Shown one piece after another: positions 9,843 through 17,205 of a stretch of 64,000 nucleotides of DNA. The DNA is from Saccharibacillus sp. JS10 (GTDB lineage: Bacteria; Bacillota; Bacilli; Paenibacillales; Paenibacillaceae). Position 1 is the first letter of the stretch. Each line of letters opens with the position of its first letter. The position numbers were made by a program, and so were the translations under genes. The stretch lies in contig NZ_JANFNS010000003.1 of assembly GCF_024436065.1 (NCBI RefSeq), positions 481,241-545,240 of the forward strand, in the 5' to 3' direction. Below the pieces are notes generated by a model. That model was not told where the DNA came from. It saw only the letters and a list, made by a program, of their open reading frames with translations, and did not search any database.

Positions 9843-10062
9843 AAGTAATCTCCTTAATTGATTAAAAAGAAATTTTAGAATAATAATATATAATTAAAAC
9901 AGACTGAACAATTTATATGTAAAGAAAACTCAATAAAAACAATCTGCTTTGATAGATCTTTACACTTCGTTATTAAATACAATTATAAGTGCTTTAGTGA
10001 AAAATCAAGAGAATCCAGGACGCCTGCGTGTAGGAAGTAAAAAACATGACGCAAGTGCATAT
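9843..10062. other. AT-rich spacer between hsdM and the tmRNA terminator
   Basis: About 220 bases without a gene. It must hold the hsdM promoter on the minus strand: A/T-rich TTTACA- and TATATT-like blocks are present, but I cannot assign one pair. It is also the likely right border of the island. I looked for a second copy of the tmRNA 3' end as an attachment-site trace and did not see one. Confidence 0.4.
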
Positions 10063-10095
10063 GAAAAATCCACACCTGTTTTCAGGTGTGGATTT
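10063..10095 (-). terminator. Terminator of tmRNA
   Basis: A 13-bp inverted repeat AAATCCACACCTG/CAGGTGTGGATTT with a TTTT loop lies 6 bases behind the tmRNA 3' end, followed by further Ts on the minus strand. Confidence 0.85.
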
Positions 10096-10101
10096 ACAGA
10101 A

Positions 10102-10465
10102 TGGAGGCGAGGGGAGTCGAACCCCTGTCCGAAGATAACGCAGCATAGGCTTCTACGGGTGTAGTCACAGTTTTGATGTCACCCGAGCAGCGCCCCGTAA
10201 CCGGCTCTGCGTTGGGTCAGCCTGATTTGCTTCTTCCGTCTACCCCCAGGCGGAGACTAAACGGCGTATCCCACTATAGGTTGGGCCCTCATCCCGGTAC
10301 ATGGGCGATACTGAGCGAGAGCACGCATCACAGTTTCTTAGGCTGCGAAAGCGTAGTTGTTTTGTTGTTTGCCATTTAATAGGCTTTAGCGTTAGTAAAG
10401 CGGACGCGTCCCCACTACCCGCTACCCATGCCCGAACTACCCCCGTCGAATCCATAAACGCCCCC
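10102..10465 (-). ncRNA. ssrA: Transfer-messenger RNA (tmRNA)
   Basis: The 364-nt gene starts GGGGGCGTTTATGGATTCGA and ends in a tRNA-Ala-like half with a TTCGACTC T-loop and an encoded CCA. The internal reading frame, just after TTAAAT, encodes the tag GKQQNNYAFAA and a TAA stop; the -AFAA end is typical for ClpXP recognition. tmRNA rescues ribosomes stalled on broken messages and tags the product for degradation. Its partner SmpB is encoded 270 bases upstream and RNase R lies beyond that. The 3' end borders the restriction-modification island. tmRNA genes are common island integration sites, but no integrase is visible here. Confidence 0.97.
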
Positions 10466-10664
10466 TGATGGGAAAACGGTCGCCGTCCGAACCTCGAACG
10501 AACGTGCCTTTTCCATAAAAGGGAACTTTAGGATTAAAGGGACGTCGATGAAGGAACCGTAAGATTCGCTACACGAGTCGCATTGTCCAAAGTTCACGCA
10601 GCCTTTCCCTCCATAAAAGAAAGAACTGCTCATGAGAAAAGTCTAGCTTTTCCCACAGACCTAG

Positions 10665-10673
10665 ATTATAGCA
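10665..10673 (-). promoter_or_regulatory. Candidate extended -10 promoter for ssrA
   Basis: On the minus strand TGCTATAAT forms a perfect extended -10 element about 200 bases upstream of the mature tmRNA 5' end. No good -35 is present. If used, the precursor would carry a ~190-nt leader to be removed. A promoter nearer the gene cannot be excluded. Confidence 0.4.
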
Positions 10674-10737
10674 TATTCCAAGCTACAAAGATAGATTACC
10701 CGACCTCCGCAATCACCAAACAAGGAAGAGACCGGAT

Positions 10738-11211
10738 CTACCGTTGCCGAGACTTGAGCGCCCGCTGGATATCCCGCTGTGCGTCGCGTTTTGCCGCCGT
10801 ATCGCGTTTGTCGTGTTGCTTTTTACCTTTACCGACACCGATTAGCAGTTTCGCATAGCCGTTGCGGACATACACCTTCAGCGGCACGATCGTATACCCT
10901 TCTTGCTTCGATTGCCCGATCAGCTTACGAATCTGAACTTTATGCAGCAGCAGCTTACGCGTGCGCGTCGGATCAGACGGGTTATTGATATTGCCCTGCT
11001 CGAACGGGCTAATATGCATATTGTGAATAAAAGCTTCCCCGCCGCGGATCGTCGCAAACGAATCCCCGATATTCGACCGCCCTTTTCGCAGCGACTTAAT
11101 TTCGGTTCCTGTCAGCACAAGCCCGGCTTCATACGTATCTTCGATAAAATAATCGTGAGACGCTTTTTTGTTCTGTGCAAGCAGCTTCCCTTGCTCGGTA
11201 TTTTTCTTCAT
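10738..11211 (-). CDS. smpB: SsrA-binding protein SmpB
   Basis: The start is ATG 11211, eight bases after GGAGG; a GTG three codons upstream overlaps the binding site and is less likely. The 157-residue product is the usual family length. It has the SmpB OB-fold signatures [19 protein letters not shown] and the basic tail ([19 protein letters not shown]) that enters the ribosomal A site. SmpB binds the tRNA-like part of tmRNA and brings it to stalled ribosomes. It lies between rnr and ssrA, all in the same direction, so these rescue and decay functions are probably co-expressed in part. Confidence 0.97.
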   Translation of the reverse strand: MKKNTEQGKLLAQNKKASHDYFIEDTYEAGLVLTGTEIKSLRKGRSNIGDSFATIRGGEAFIHNMHISPFEQGNINNPSDPTRTRKLLLHKVQIRKLIGQSKQEGYTIVPLKVYVRNGYAKLLIGVGKGKKQHDKRDTAAKRDAQRDIQRALKSRQR

Positions 11212-11286
11212 ATTCTGCACCTCCAGCCTGTTCCTAACATTAAAACCTTACCTAAATTCTAACCCTCTCTTTTGGAAAAAGGCAAG

Positions 11287-11382
11287 AAAAGCAGCGACCG
11301 GGGAGTTTAAGCGATTCATCTCAGAATGAGGTTACCTCCACCCTGACAGAATCCATTCGCTCCCCGCTTCTGCCTTCTCTAT
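11287..11382. repeat. Structured spacer between rnr and smpB
   Basis: GGGGAG...CTCCCC arms ~65 bases apart are flanked by GCAG/CTGC, and a small GAGGT(T)ACCTC palindrome lies inside. The whole can fold into one long imperfect hairpin. No T run follows on the minus strand, so it is not a classical terminator for rnr; it could be an mRNA processing or stability element. Confidence 0.35.
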
Positions 11383-11408
11383 TCAAAAGAGCCAACCCGA
11401 CTTCAATC

Positions 11409-11433
11409 CACCGGAGCCTTAGCTCCGGTCTTT
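11409..11433 (+). terminator. Hairpin over the rnr stop codon, terminator-like on the plus strand
   Basis: CCGGAGC-CTTA-GCTCCGG is followed by TCTTTTTT on the plus strand. On the minus strand it covers the last codons and TAA of rnr and has no T run after it. It could stop antisense transcription entering rnr, or protect the 3' end of the rnr message. Confidence 0.45.
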
Positions 11434-14367
11434 TTTCGGTCTGCCGCCGCCAGAGCGACCGCCTTTCGAACCGCCGGAGCGGTCGTTGCGCGAGAACGAA
11501 GCCGTCTCGCCGCCGTAGCCGCCGGTGCCGGAGCCAAAGCTAAACTTCCCTTTGCCCGGTTCGCGGCTGTTGTCCGCGCCGCCTGAGTTATTGCTGGCGC
11601 TTTGCGCGCCGCCAGCAGTTCCCTCGCCGTTCCCGCCGCCGCCGCGGCTCGAACGGCGTTTCCGCCCGCCGGCTGCGCCCGGCGAGCCGTTGTACGCATC
11701 TGCGCCGCCGTTGCCGGCTTCGATCTGAATGCCGCCGCCTTTACGCTTGCGCGGCGACTTTCCGGCTTCGCCGCTCGGCGCGACTGCGTCCGCGCCGCTC
11801 TTGCCTTCGGCTGCTACGCCGCCGAACGCCCAACCGTCGCCGCGCTTTCCTTTGCGCTTGCGACCACTGTCTTCGCCGCCAGCTTGCGGCGAAGAGGAAT
11901 CGGCGATCGCAGCCGGATCGCCGGGCTTGCCTTTGCGGCTCGGATTCTCGCCGCCGCTACCGCCTTTACGCTTGCGCTTTTTGCGCTTGCCGCCATCGGA
12001 TGGCGAAGCACTGCTGTCTCCTCCAGCCGCCGGCACTGTAGCCGCGCCGCCGTTCGGGCGGAAGACATCTTGTTTTTTCTTGCCTTTTTTCTTATCTTTT
12101 TTGCCTTTGCCTTTATCTTTGCCGAACTTCTCTTTACCCGTTTTGTCGCCGCGAGGACCGCGTTTGGAAGAATCGCCGGAGCCGCCTCCGTCACGTCTGC
12201 GTCCACCGCCGCCGCGGAAGTTGCTTTTTTTCATATCAACCAATTCGAAATCGATCGTATGCTCTTCCATGCTGACTTTCGCTACGCGGATCTCCACTTC
12301 GTCACCGATACGGAACGTACGCGAAGTGCGCTCGCCGATCAGCGTCAGGCGGGATTCGTCGTAATGGTAATAATCGTCGGTCAGATTGCTGATATGGATC
12401 AGACCTTCGATCGTGTTTTCCAATTCGATGAACAATCCGAAGCTGGTCACGCTCGCGATCACGCCGTCGAATACTTCGCCGACTTTATCCATCATATACT
12501 CGGCTTTTTTCAGTTGCGCCGTATCACGCTCGGCATCGACTGCCACGCGCTCGCGAATCGACGATTGCTGCGCATAATCCGACATCCGCATCGCCAACTG
12601 TTCTTCGCGCTGCTTCGTCAACTTGCCTCCGTTATCCGCCATTTCCCCGATCACCCGGTGAATCACCAAGTCGGGATAACGACGAATCGGCGAAGTGAAA
12701 TGCGTGTAGTACTCTGCCGCAAGGCCGAAGTGACCCAAGTTCACCGAGTCATATTTCGCTTGTTTCATCGAACGAAGCAGCAACGTGCTGATCGCTTTTT
12801 GCTCCGGCGTATCTTGCACGTCTTCCAGCAGCGCTTGCAGTTCTTTTGGCTGAATACTGCCGCCGCGCGTTCCTTTCACCTGATGTCCCAAGTTCGCCGC
12901 GAACGCCGCAAACAATTCCAGACGCTCTTGGTCCGGGTCTTCGTGAATCCGGTACAAGAACGGAACTTTGGCTTTGCTGAAATGCTCCGCTACCGTCTCG
13001 TTTGCCGCCAACATGAATTCTTCGATCAGACGCTCGGCGACCGAACGCTCACGCGTGACGATATCGATCGCTTTGCCTTGATCGTCCAGCAACACTTTCG
13101 CTTCTTCGAAATCGAAATCGACCGCGCCGCGCTTCATGCGGCGAGCGTTCAATTTGAGCGACAGATCGCGCATCGTGCGGAACGTCTCGATCAGATCGCT
13201 ATATCGTTCCATCAGTTCCGGATCTTCGTCTTCCAAGATCAAGCGAACGCTTTTGTACGTCATACGCTCTACCGTTTTGATGACGCTTTTGAAAATATCG
13301 TAGCGCACGACATTCATCGACGCGTCAAATTCCATTTCGCAAGACAGCGTCAATCGATCGACGCGCGGGTTCAAGCTGCAAATGCCGTTCGACAGACGCG
13401 GCGGCAGCATCGGAATCACCCGATCGACCAAATACACGCTGCTGCCTCGGTTGTACGCTTCTTGGTCGAGCGCCGAACCTTCCGGTACATAATAGCCGAC
13501 ATCGGCAATATGCACGCCGAGCATATAGTTGCCGTTCGGCAAAATTTCTACATTGACCGCGTCGTCCAAGTCTTTGGCGTCTTCGCCGTCGATCGTCACG
13601 ATGATTTTGTCGCGCAGATCGCGGCGACCTTGACTTGTAATTTCTTCTTCCGTAATCTTGTCCGGCGCTTGCTCCGCTTCCGCCATCACTTCGTCAGGGA
13701 ACGATTCCGGCAATTGGTGCTTGCGAATAATCGATAAAATATCGACGCCGGGATCGCTGTTATAGCCCAGCACTTCGATGACTTCGCCTTGCGCCGCAGC
13801 TCTACCGTCCGGATACGAAATAATGCGCACGACTACTTTTTGCCCGTTAATCGCTCCGCCTGCACGTCCAGCCGGGATAAAGATATCGCGGGTAATCCGC
13901 TTATCGTCCGGCAAGACGAATCCGAACGATTCTTCGTCTTGGTACGTACCGACGATTTGGGTAACTGCGCGTTTGATAATACGCACCACTTCGCCTTCTG
14001 TACGACCGTTCGACGAACGCCGGGACGCAACGCGCCCAAGCACAATATCGCCGTTCATCGCGCTAAGCATATCGCTTGCGTTGATGTACAGATCGGATTG
14101 CGTACGGTCTTCCGGAATCAAAAATCCGAATCCTTTCGCATGTGTCTGCAGTCTTCCGCGCAGCAGATCCATTCGTTCAGGCACGCCATAGCGCTGGGCA
14201 CGTGTCAGCACGACTTCACCGTTTTCTTCAAGCGTATTAAGCATGTCCATAAATTCCCGAAAAACATCGGCATCTTCGATTCCGAAATGTTGTTCCAGCT
14301 CTTGATAGGTCATGGGCTTGTACGCGTCTTCTCGCATGAAGCCCAGCAGCATCTCTTGCGTTATCAT
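11419..14367 (-). CDS. rnr: Ribonuclease R with a ~270-residue low-complexity C-terminal tail
   Basis: The start is ATG 14367 with GAGGTGAT just upstream; counting from a GTG at 14376 gives 985 residues. Order of domains: an N-terminal helix-turn-helix and cold-shock OB folds; the RNB catalytic domain with TIDGEDAKDLDDAV and its conserved aspartates; an S1 domain (VGEVFDGVIASVTSFGLF) ending near residue 712. RNase R is a 3'-5' exonuclease that unwinds structured RNA, works in rRNA quality control and degrades messages from ribosomes rescued by tmRNA. B. subtilis RNase R is ~780 residues. Here residues ~715 to the end are almost only G, R, K, S, D and A, with repeated RKRKG and RGGGG blocks and very GC-rich codons. 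The tail is in frame with a normal stop and is probably disordered and RNA-binding. Confidence 0.95.
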   Translation of the reverse strand: MITQEMLLGFMREDAYKPMTYQELEQHFGIEDADVFREFMDMLNTLEENGEVVLTRAQRYGVPERMDLLRGRLQTHAKGFGFLIPEDRTQSDLYINASDMLSAMNGDIVLGRVASRRSSNGRTEGEVVRIIKRAVTQIVGTYQDEESFGFVLPDDKRITRDIFIPAGRAGGAINGQKVVVRIISYPDGRAAAQGEVIEVLGYNSDPGVDILSIIRKHQLPESFPDEVMAEAEQAPDKITEEEITSQGRRDLRDKIIVTIDGEDAKDLDDAVNVEILPNGNYMLGVHIADVGYYVPEGSALDQEAYNRGSSVYLVDRVIPMLPPRLSNGICSLNPRVDRLTLSCEMEFDASMNVVRYDIFKSVIKTVERMTYKSVRLILEDEDPELMERYSDLIETFRTMRDLSLKLNARRMKRGAVDFDFEEAKVLLDDQGKAIDIVTRERSVAERLIEEFMLAANETVAEHFSKAKVPFLYRIHEDPDQERLELFAAFAANLGHQVKGTRGGSIQPKELQALLEDVQDTPEQKAISTLLLRSMKQAKYDSVNLGHFGLAAEYYTHFTSPIRRYPDLVIHRVIGEMADNGGKLTKQREEQLAMRMSDYAQQSSIRERVAVDAERDTAQLKKAEYMMDKVGEVFDGVIASVTSFGLFIELENTIEGLIHISNLTDDYYHYDESRLTLIGERTSRTFRIGDEVEIRVAKVSMEEHTIDFELVDMKKSNFRGGGGRRRDGGGSGDSSKRGPRGDKTGKEKFGKDKGKGKKDKKKGKKKQDVFRPNGGAATVPAAGGDSSASPSDGGKRKKRKRKGGSGGENPSRKGKPGDPAAIADSSSPQAGGEDSGRKRKGKRGDGWAFGGVAAEGKSGADAVAPSGEAGKSPRKRKGGGIQIEAGNGGADAYNGSPGAAGGRKRRSSRGGGGNGEGTAGGAQSASNNSGGADNSREPGKGKFSFGSGTGGYGGETASFSRNDRSGGSKGGRSGGGRPKKDRS

Positions 14368-14545
14368 GATTATCACCTCAAAATGGCTCCGGCTGCACGC
14401 AGACCGCTTGGTCGCTTACAGATCGCGAATGCTCGATTTTTGCTTCTTTTTCTACATCTTCATTATACGTTAAAAATACCCGTGCCGGAGCCTGCTTAAT
14501 CCATTAAATAGCGGGCAAGCGTCAGCGCAAGCTTTATTTCTACAC

Positions 14546-14590
14546 AAAAAAACCTTCGCGTCCTTTGAATCAAGGATCAACGAAGGCTGT
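14546..14590 (-). terminator. Terminator of secG
   Basis: CCTTCG/CGAAGG forms the base of a larger stem (TTGATCC...) and is followed on the minus strand by seven Ts. It lies ~35 bases after the secG stop. Confidence 0.75.
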
Positions 14591-14621
14591 TTGGAGCGAA
14601 CAAGCCGCCCGCAACGTGATA

Positions 14622-14861
14622 TTAGTTGGTTAGAGCCGTAGTCAGAAGCGCCATAACGACGAATCCGATACCCAATACAACGGTAATACGCTCAAGCACC
14701 AAGTCCATACCGCGAGCTTTGGTTTTGCCGAACAAATGCTCTGCACCGCCGGAGATGGCGCCCGCCAAGCCTGCACTTTTTCCTTTTTGCAACAATACTA
14801 CTGTAATCACACCTACGGAAAAGATCAAAAGAACTACTTTCAAAAAGATTTCCATTGTCAT
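14622..14861 (-). CDS. secG: Protein-export membrane protein SecG
   Basis: The real start is ATG 14861 (or 14855, two codons later), behind AGGAGGTGGA; the longer open frame upstream is not coding. The 79-residue product has two membrane helices (about 5-25 and 55-75) joined by the conserved loop [29 protein letters not shown]. SecG is the small subunit of the SecYEG translocon and helps SecA-driven export. It lies upstream of rnr in the same orientation but is separated from it by a terminator; this order (secG-rnr-smpB-ssrA) is conserved in Bacilli. Confidence 0.95.
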   Translation of the reverse strand: MTMEIFLKVVLLIFSVGVITVVLLQKGKSAGLAGAISGGAEHLFGKTKARGMDLVLERITVVLGIGFVVMALLTTALTN

Positions 14862-15021
14862 TCCACCTCCTAAGCGTAAGCCGCATATCCTGTATAATAA
14901 GTGGGTTACCCCGATTACCGCATCTTCAACGTCATGAAACAAAACACCACTTTTATCCTAACACAAACCCCGATATTTGACAATCAAGCAAAAAAGAGCT
15001 TACAACAATATTCGCACATTT

Positions 15022-15063
15022 AAAAACCCGCGCTACAGATGATGATCTGCAACGCGGGTTTGG
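15022..15063 (-). terminator. Terminator of the 35-residue membrane protein gene
   Basis: AACCCGCG/CGCGGGTT closes a stem with an inner GCAGAT/ATCTGT pair, followed by TTTTTA on the minus strand. It lies ~50 bases after the stop at 15114. Confidence 0.8.
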
Positions 15064-15113
15064 CTCATAGACGTTTTGGAAAATACTCTATACCTGCGAC
15101 CTACCGATAAAAC

Positions 15114-15221
15114 TTAGCGGCGTTGTTCTTTTGCCTGAGCGGTACGGTCAGTCCAAAGAATGTATCCTGCGGATACGGCCGTAAGGACCAGAATGGCCAT
15201 GATCACCATGGCATCCGACAT
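15114..15221 (-). CDS. 35-residue single-span membrane protein, function unknown
   Basis: ATG 15221 follows a perfect GGAGGAAAGAGT binding site. The 35 codons start MSDAMVIMAILVLTAVSAGY, continue with ILWTDRTAQAKEQ and end in RR and TAA. Residues ~5-23 form one hydrophobic helix and the rest is a short charged, basic tail, so an N-out/C-in single-pass protein is likely. It has its own promoter candidate 310 bases upstream and its own terminator 50 bases downstream, which makes a real small gene convincing. I do not recognise the family. Small single-span proteins of this kind often modulate a membrane complex, but nothing here points to a partner. Confidence 0.7.
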   Translation of the reverse strand: MSDAMVIMAILVLTAVSAGYILWTDRTAQAKEQRR

Positions 15222-15536
15222 ACTCTTTCCTCCTCTGCTGATGTAAAACAAGATGAAATGCGGACGTTGCCTTCTTTGCGAAATAAAAGTAGAACGGAAA
15301 GGTCACCTCTCCTGTTTCTGCTTAAGAATACAAATTCAGCAGTTAAGTTGTGCGATTAAGTGTAAAAGTGACGAATTCCATCATCCTTTCCGAAAGTGTG
15401 GGCAACATACCTGAAACCTTAGATTTCGATCTACGAAAAGTTAGGTTCCTTTGGAGGATCGATCTTTTTCAAAAAGACCGAAAGAGCGTTACGCCAGATT
15501 GATGATGTTCAACCTTGTGCGTTGCTTTTATGAATC
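15222..15536 (-). other. Long structured 5' leader of the 35-residue protein gene
   Basis: About 310 bases lie between the promoter candidate and the ATG. On the minus strand it can fold AACCTAACTTTTCG against CGAAATCTAAGGTT (three internal mismatches), and a TCTTTTT/AAAAAGA hairpin lies just upstream. I found no open frame of note and no match to riboswitch classes I know (TPP, SAM, purine, c-di-GMP, c-di-AMP, Mg2+, Mn2+, guanidine, T-box). It could be an unrecognised leader or a separate small RNA. Confidence 0.4.
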
Positions 15537-15538
15537 GT

Positions 15539-15567
15539 ATCTTACTCCTGCTGACATGTTGTGTAAA
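15539..15567 (-). promoter_or_regulatory. Promoter candidate for the small membrane protein
   Basis: On the minus strand TTTACA (15562-15567) and TAAGAT (15539-15544) are separated by exactly 17 bases, a plausible sigma-A promoter. Confidence 0.55.
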
Positions 15568-15701
15568 GGACGAAATTTACCTGTTTTTGGGGGCTGCAAG
15601 CTAATATCTGACATCGACAACTACTGAGCTGCACAAGCTTTCATTATCGCCTGAAACCTCTTTTTTTCTTCACTTTCCTACAAAAATAAGCTGTAAAATC
15701 A

Positions 15702-16085
15702 TCAACGCTGATCTAAATAGTCTTTTTTTAGCATCACAGTATCGTAGTACGTAATTTTTTGGATAATTCGCTGCATATGAGAAAACGTTTCAGTCATTTG
15801 TTGTTCGATTCGTTTTTTGTGTTGTTCAAGAAATTCGCGGCGCTCAATTAAGGTATCGTCTCCTTCAAAAATCATATCCACATAGGATTTGATTTCGTCC
15901 AAAGTCATGCCTGTACTTTTTAGTGCGATCACGAATTTTAGCCAATCCATCTGCTCGTCCGAATAAATACGTCGTCCATTTGAGCTGCGGGAAACGGAAG
16001 GCAATAACCCTTCTTTTTCATAATAACGCAAAGTTGAAGCATTCAGCCCTGTTAAGGTTTCGACCTCGCTAATCGAATACGTCAT
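15702..16085 (-). CDS. MerR-family transcriptional regulator
   Basis: The start is ATG 16085 behind GAGGTGG; the longer upstream frame runs through its operator and is not coding. The 127-residue product opens with the MerR winged-helix domain (MTYSISEVETLTGLNASTLRYYEKEGLLP). A dimerising coiled coil follows (residues ~80-115, RREFLEQHKKRIEQQMTETF). There is no cysteine cluster, so a metal is not the likely signal; small organic ligands are typical of this branch. A 16-bp palindrome overlaps its own leader, and a closely related palindrome lies in a 19-bp-spacer promoter ahead of the SDR gene upstream. This strongly suggests that it controls both itself and the SDR gene. Confidence 0.9.
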   Translation of the reverse strand: MTYSISEVETLTGLNASTLRYYEKEGLLPSVSRSSNGRRIYSDEQMDWLKFVIALKSTGMTLDEIKSYVDMIFEGDDTLIERREFLEQHKKRIEQQMTETFSHMQRIIQKITYYDTVMLKKDYLDQR

Positions 16086-16096
16086 ATTTCCACCTC

Positions 16097-16112
16097 TTAA
16101 AGTTAACTTTAA
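16097..16112 (-). promoter_or_regulatory. MerR operator at its own gene
   Basis: The perfect palindrome TTAAAGTTAACTTTAA lies just upstream of the merR ribosome binding site. It shares the core AAGTTAACTT with the operator at 17109-17126, suggesting autoregulation. Confidence 0.6.
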
Positions 16113-16124
16113 CTTCAGTATATA

Positions 16125-16178
16125 AAAATAACCCTCAAAGCAAGGAGTATAGATCATTAGCTCGCTTCAAGGGTTATG
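16125..16178 (-). terminator. Terminator-like hairpin between the SDR and merR genes
   Basis: AACCCTTGAAGC and GCTTTGAGGGTT can pair (two weak positions), and TTATTTTTATAT follows on the minus strand. It would reduce read-through from the SDR gene into merR. Confidence 0.6.
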
Positions 16179-16226
16179 AATACATTCATTTTATTGTATA
16201 GATAATCTTAGATTCAAGATCAAATC

Positions 16227-17060
16227 TTACGATTTAAAGTCCGCGTTCTGAGTGACTTCTTTCCATTCTTCGATAGATTGAAGCAAATTGTTGAACTTAT
16301 AAGTAGCTGCGGCATAAGCATCATTGCCAAGAAGCAAGCGTAAAGGCGGGTTCTCGCTTTCTACGATTTGAAGCACGGCTTCGGCTGCTTTAACCGGATC
16401 GCCCGACTCATGGTCGGAAATATCCGATCCTGCGAACCTATTCATAAACGACTGATACTCTTCGATCGAAGAAGCTGTTTTGATCGAAGAACGTCCTGCC
16501 CAATCTGTACGGAATCCGCTAGGTTCGATCAAAGAAACACGAATTTGGAACGGAGCCACTTCTTGAGCTAGACTTTCAGAAATACCTTCTACCGCGTATT
16601 TCGTCGCGTGATAATAACCCAGCGCCGGGAAAGAAGTCAGGCCGCCGATCGAAGAAAAGTTAATAATATGCCCGGAACGTTGACTGCGCATCTGAGGAAG
16701 TACCGCGTTCGTCATATTCATTAGACCCCAGAAATTAATCTCGAACATTTTACGCGTTTCTTCTTCTACGCTTTCTTCGACAGAACTGAAGTAACCGATC
16801 CCTGCGTTATTCACCAGTACGTCGATCGAACCGAAACGAGCGATACTTTGCTCGACAGCCGCTTGAATTTGCTCGGGTTTGGTCACATCGAGAGGTAAAG
16901 CCAGTACGCGCTCTTCATGACCTTGTGCCAAATCCGCAATCGCTTCTTGTTGACGTGCAGTAGCCACGACACGGTAACCGGCTTGAATCGCTTGCTCAGC
17001 AATAACCCGACCAAAACCTGTAGAACATCCTGTAATGAAAAAGACTTTATTTTGCGACAT
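16227..17060 (-). CDS. Short-chain dehydrogenase/reductase
   Basis: The product is 277 residues, with an ATG after AAAAAGGAGCATGTCCG. A classical SDR Rossmann fold is visible: the cofactor motif TGCSTGFG at the N-terminus, NNAG near residue 87, and the catalytic Ser (FSSIGG) with YYHATK. Position and spacing fit the classical subfamily of ~250-280 residues. The substrate cannot be predicted. It sits behind a promoter with a 19-base spacer and a perfect dyad, the architecture activated by MerR proteins. The MerR gene lies directly downstream, so the oxidoreductase is probably induced by a small reactive or toxic compound. Confidence 0.9.
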   Translation of the reverse strand: MSQNKVFFITGCSTGFGRVIAEQAIQAGYRVVATARQQEAIADLAQGHEERVLALPLDVTKPEQIQAAVEQSIARFGSIDVLVNNAGIGYFSSVEESVEEETRKMFEINFWGLMNMTNAVLPQMRSQRSGHIINFSSIGGLTSFPALGYYHATKYAVEGISESLAQEVAPFQIRVSLIEPSGFRTDWAGRSSIKTASSIEEYQSFMNRFAGSDISDHESGDPVKAAEAVLQIVESENPPLRLLLGNDAYAAATYKFNNLLQSIEEWKEVTQNADFKS

Positions 17061-17099
17061 CGGACATGCTCCTTTTTACTTGAGATAAGTACTGTCATC

Positions 17100-17130
17100 A
17101 CTGTACTTCTTCAAGTTAACTTGAAGTCAA
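17100..17130 (-). promoter_or_regulatory. MerR-type promoter and operator of the SDR gene
   Basis: On the minus strand TTGACT (17125-17130) and TACAGT (17100-17105) are 19 bases apart. The spacer overlaps a perfect 18-bp palindrome CTTCAAGTTAACTTGAAG (17109-17126). A 19-bp spacer with a central dyad is the hallmark of MerR-activated promoters. Confidence 0.8.
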
Positions 17131-17205
17131 GCTCAAAAATTCATGTCTTTGAAAAGGGTTTGGTATCGCAAATTACATTCAAAATCTGCTAGGATGCCGA
17201 CCTAT

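Noticed and set aside
2600..10100. Attachment-site repeat flanking the restriction-modification island
   Set aside because: I could not find a second copy of the tmRNA 3' end or another convincing direct repeat by eye.
10415..10633. 72-codon minus-strand frame across the tmRNA 5' end
   Set aside because: It overlaps the highly conserved tmRNA and has no binding site at its ATG.
11602..13737. 711-codon open frame on the plus strand inside rnr
   Set aside because: It is antisense to a certain rnr, has no ribosome binding site and a composition expected from the GC-rich codon bias of the opposite strand.
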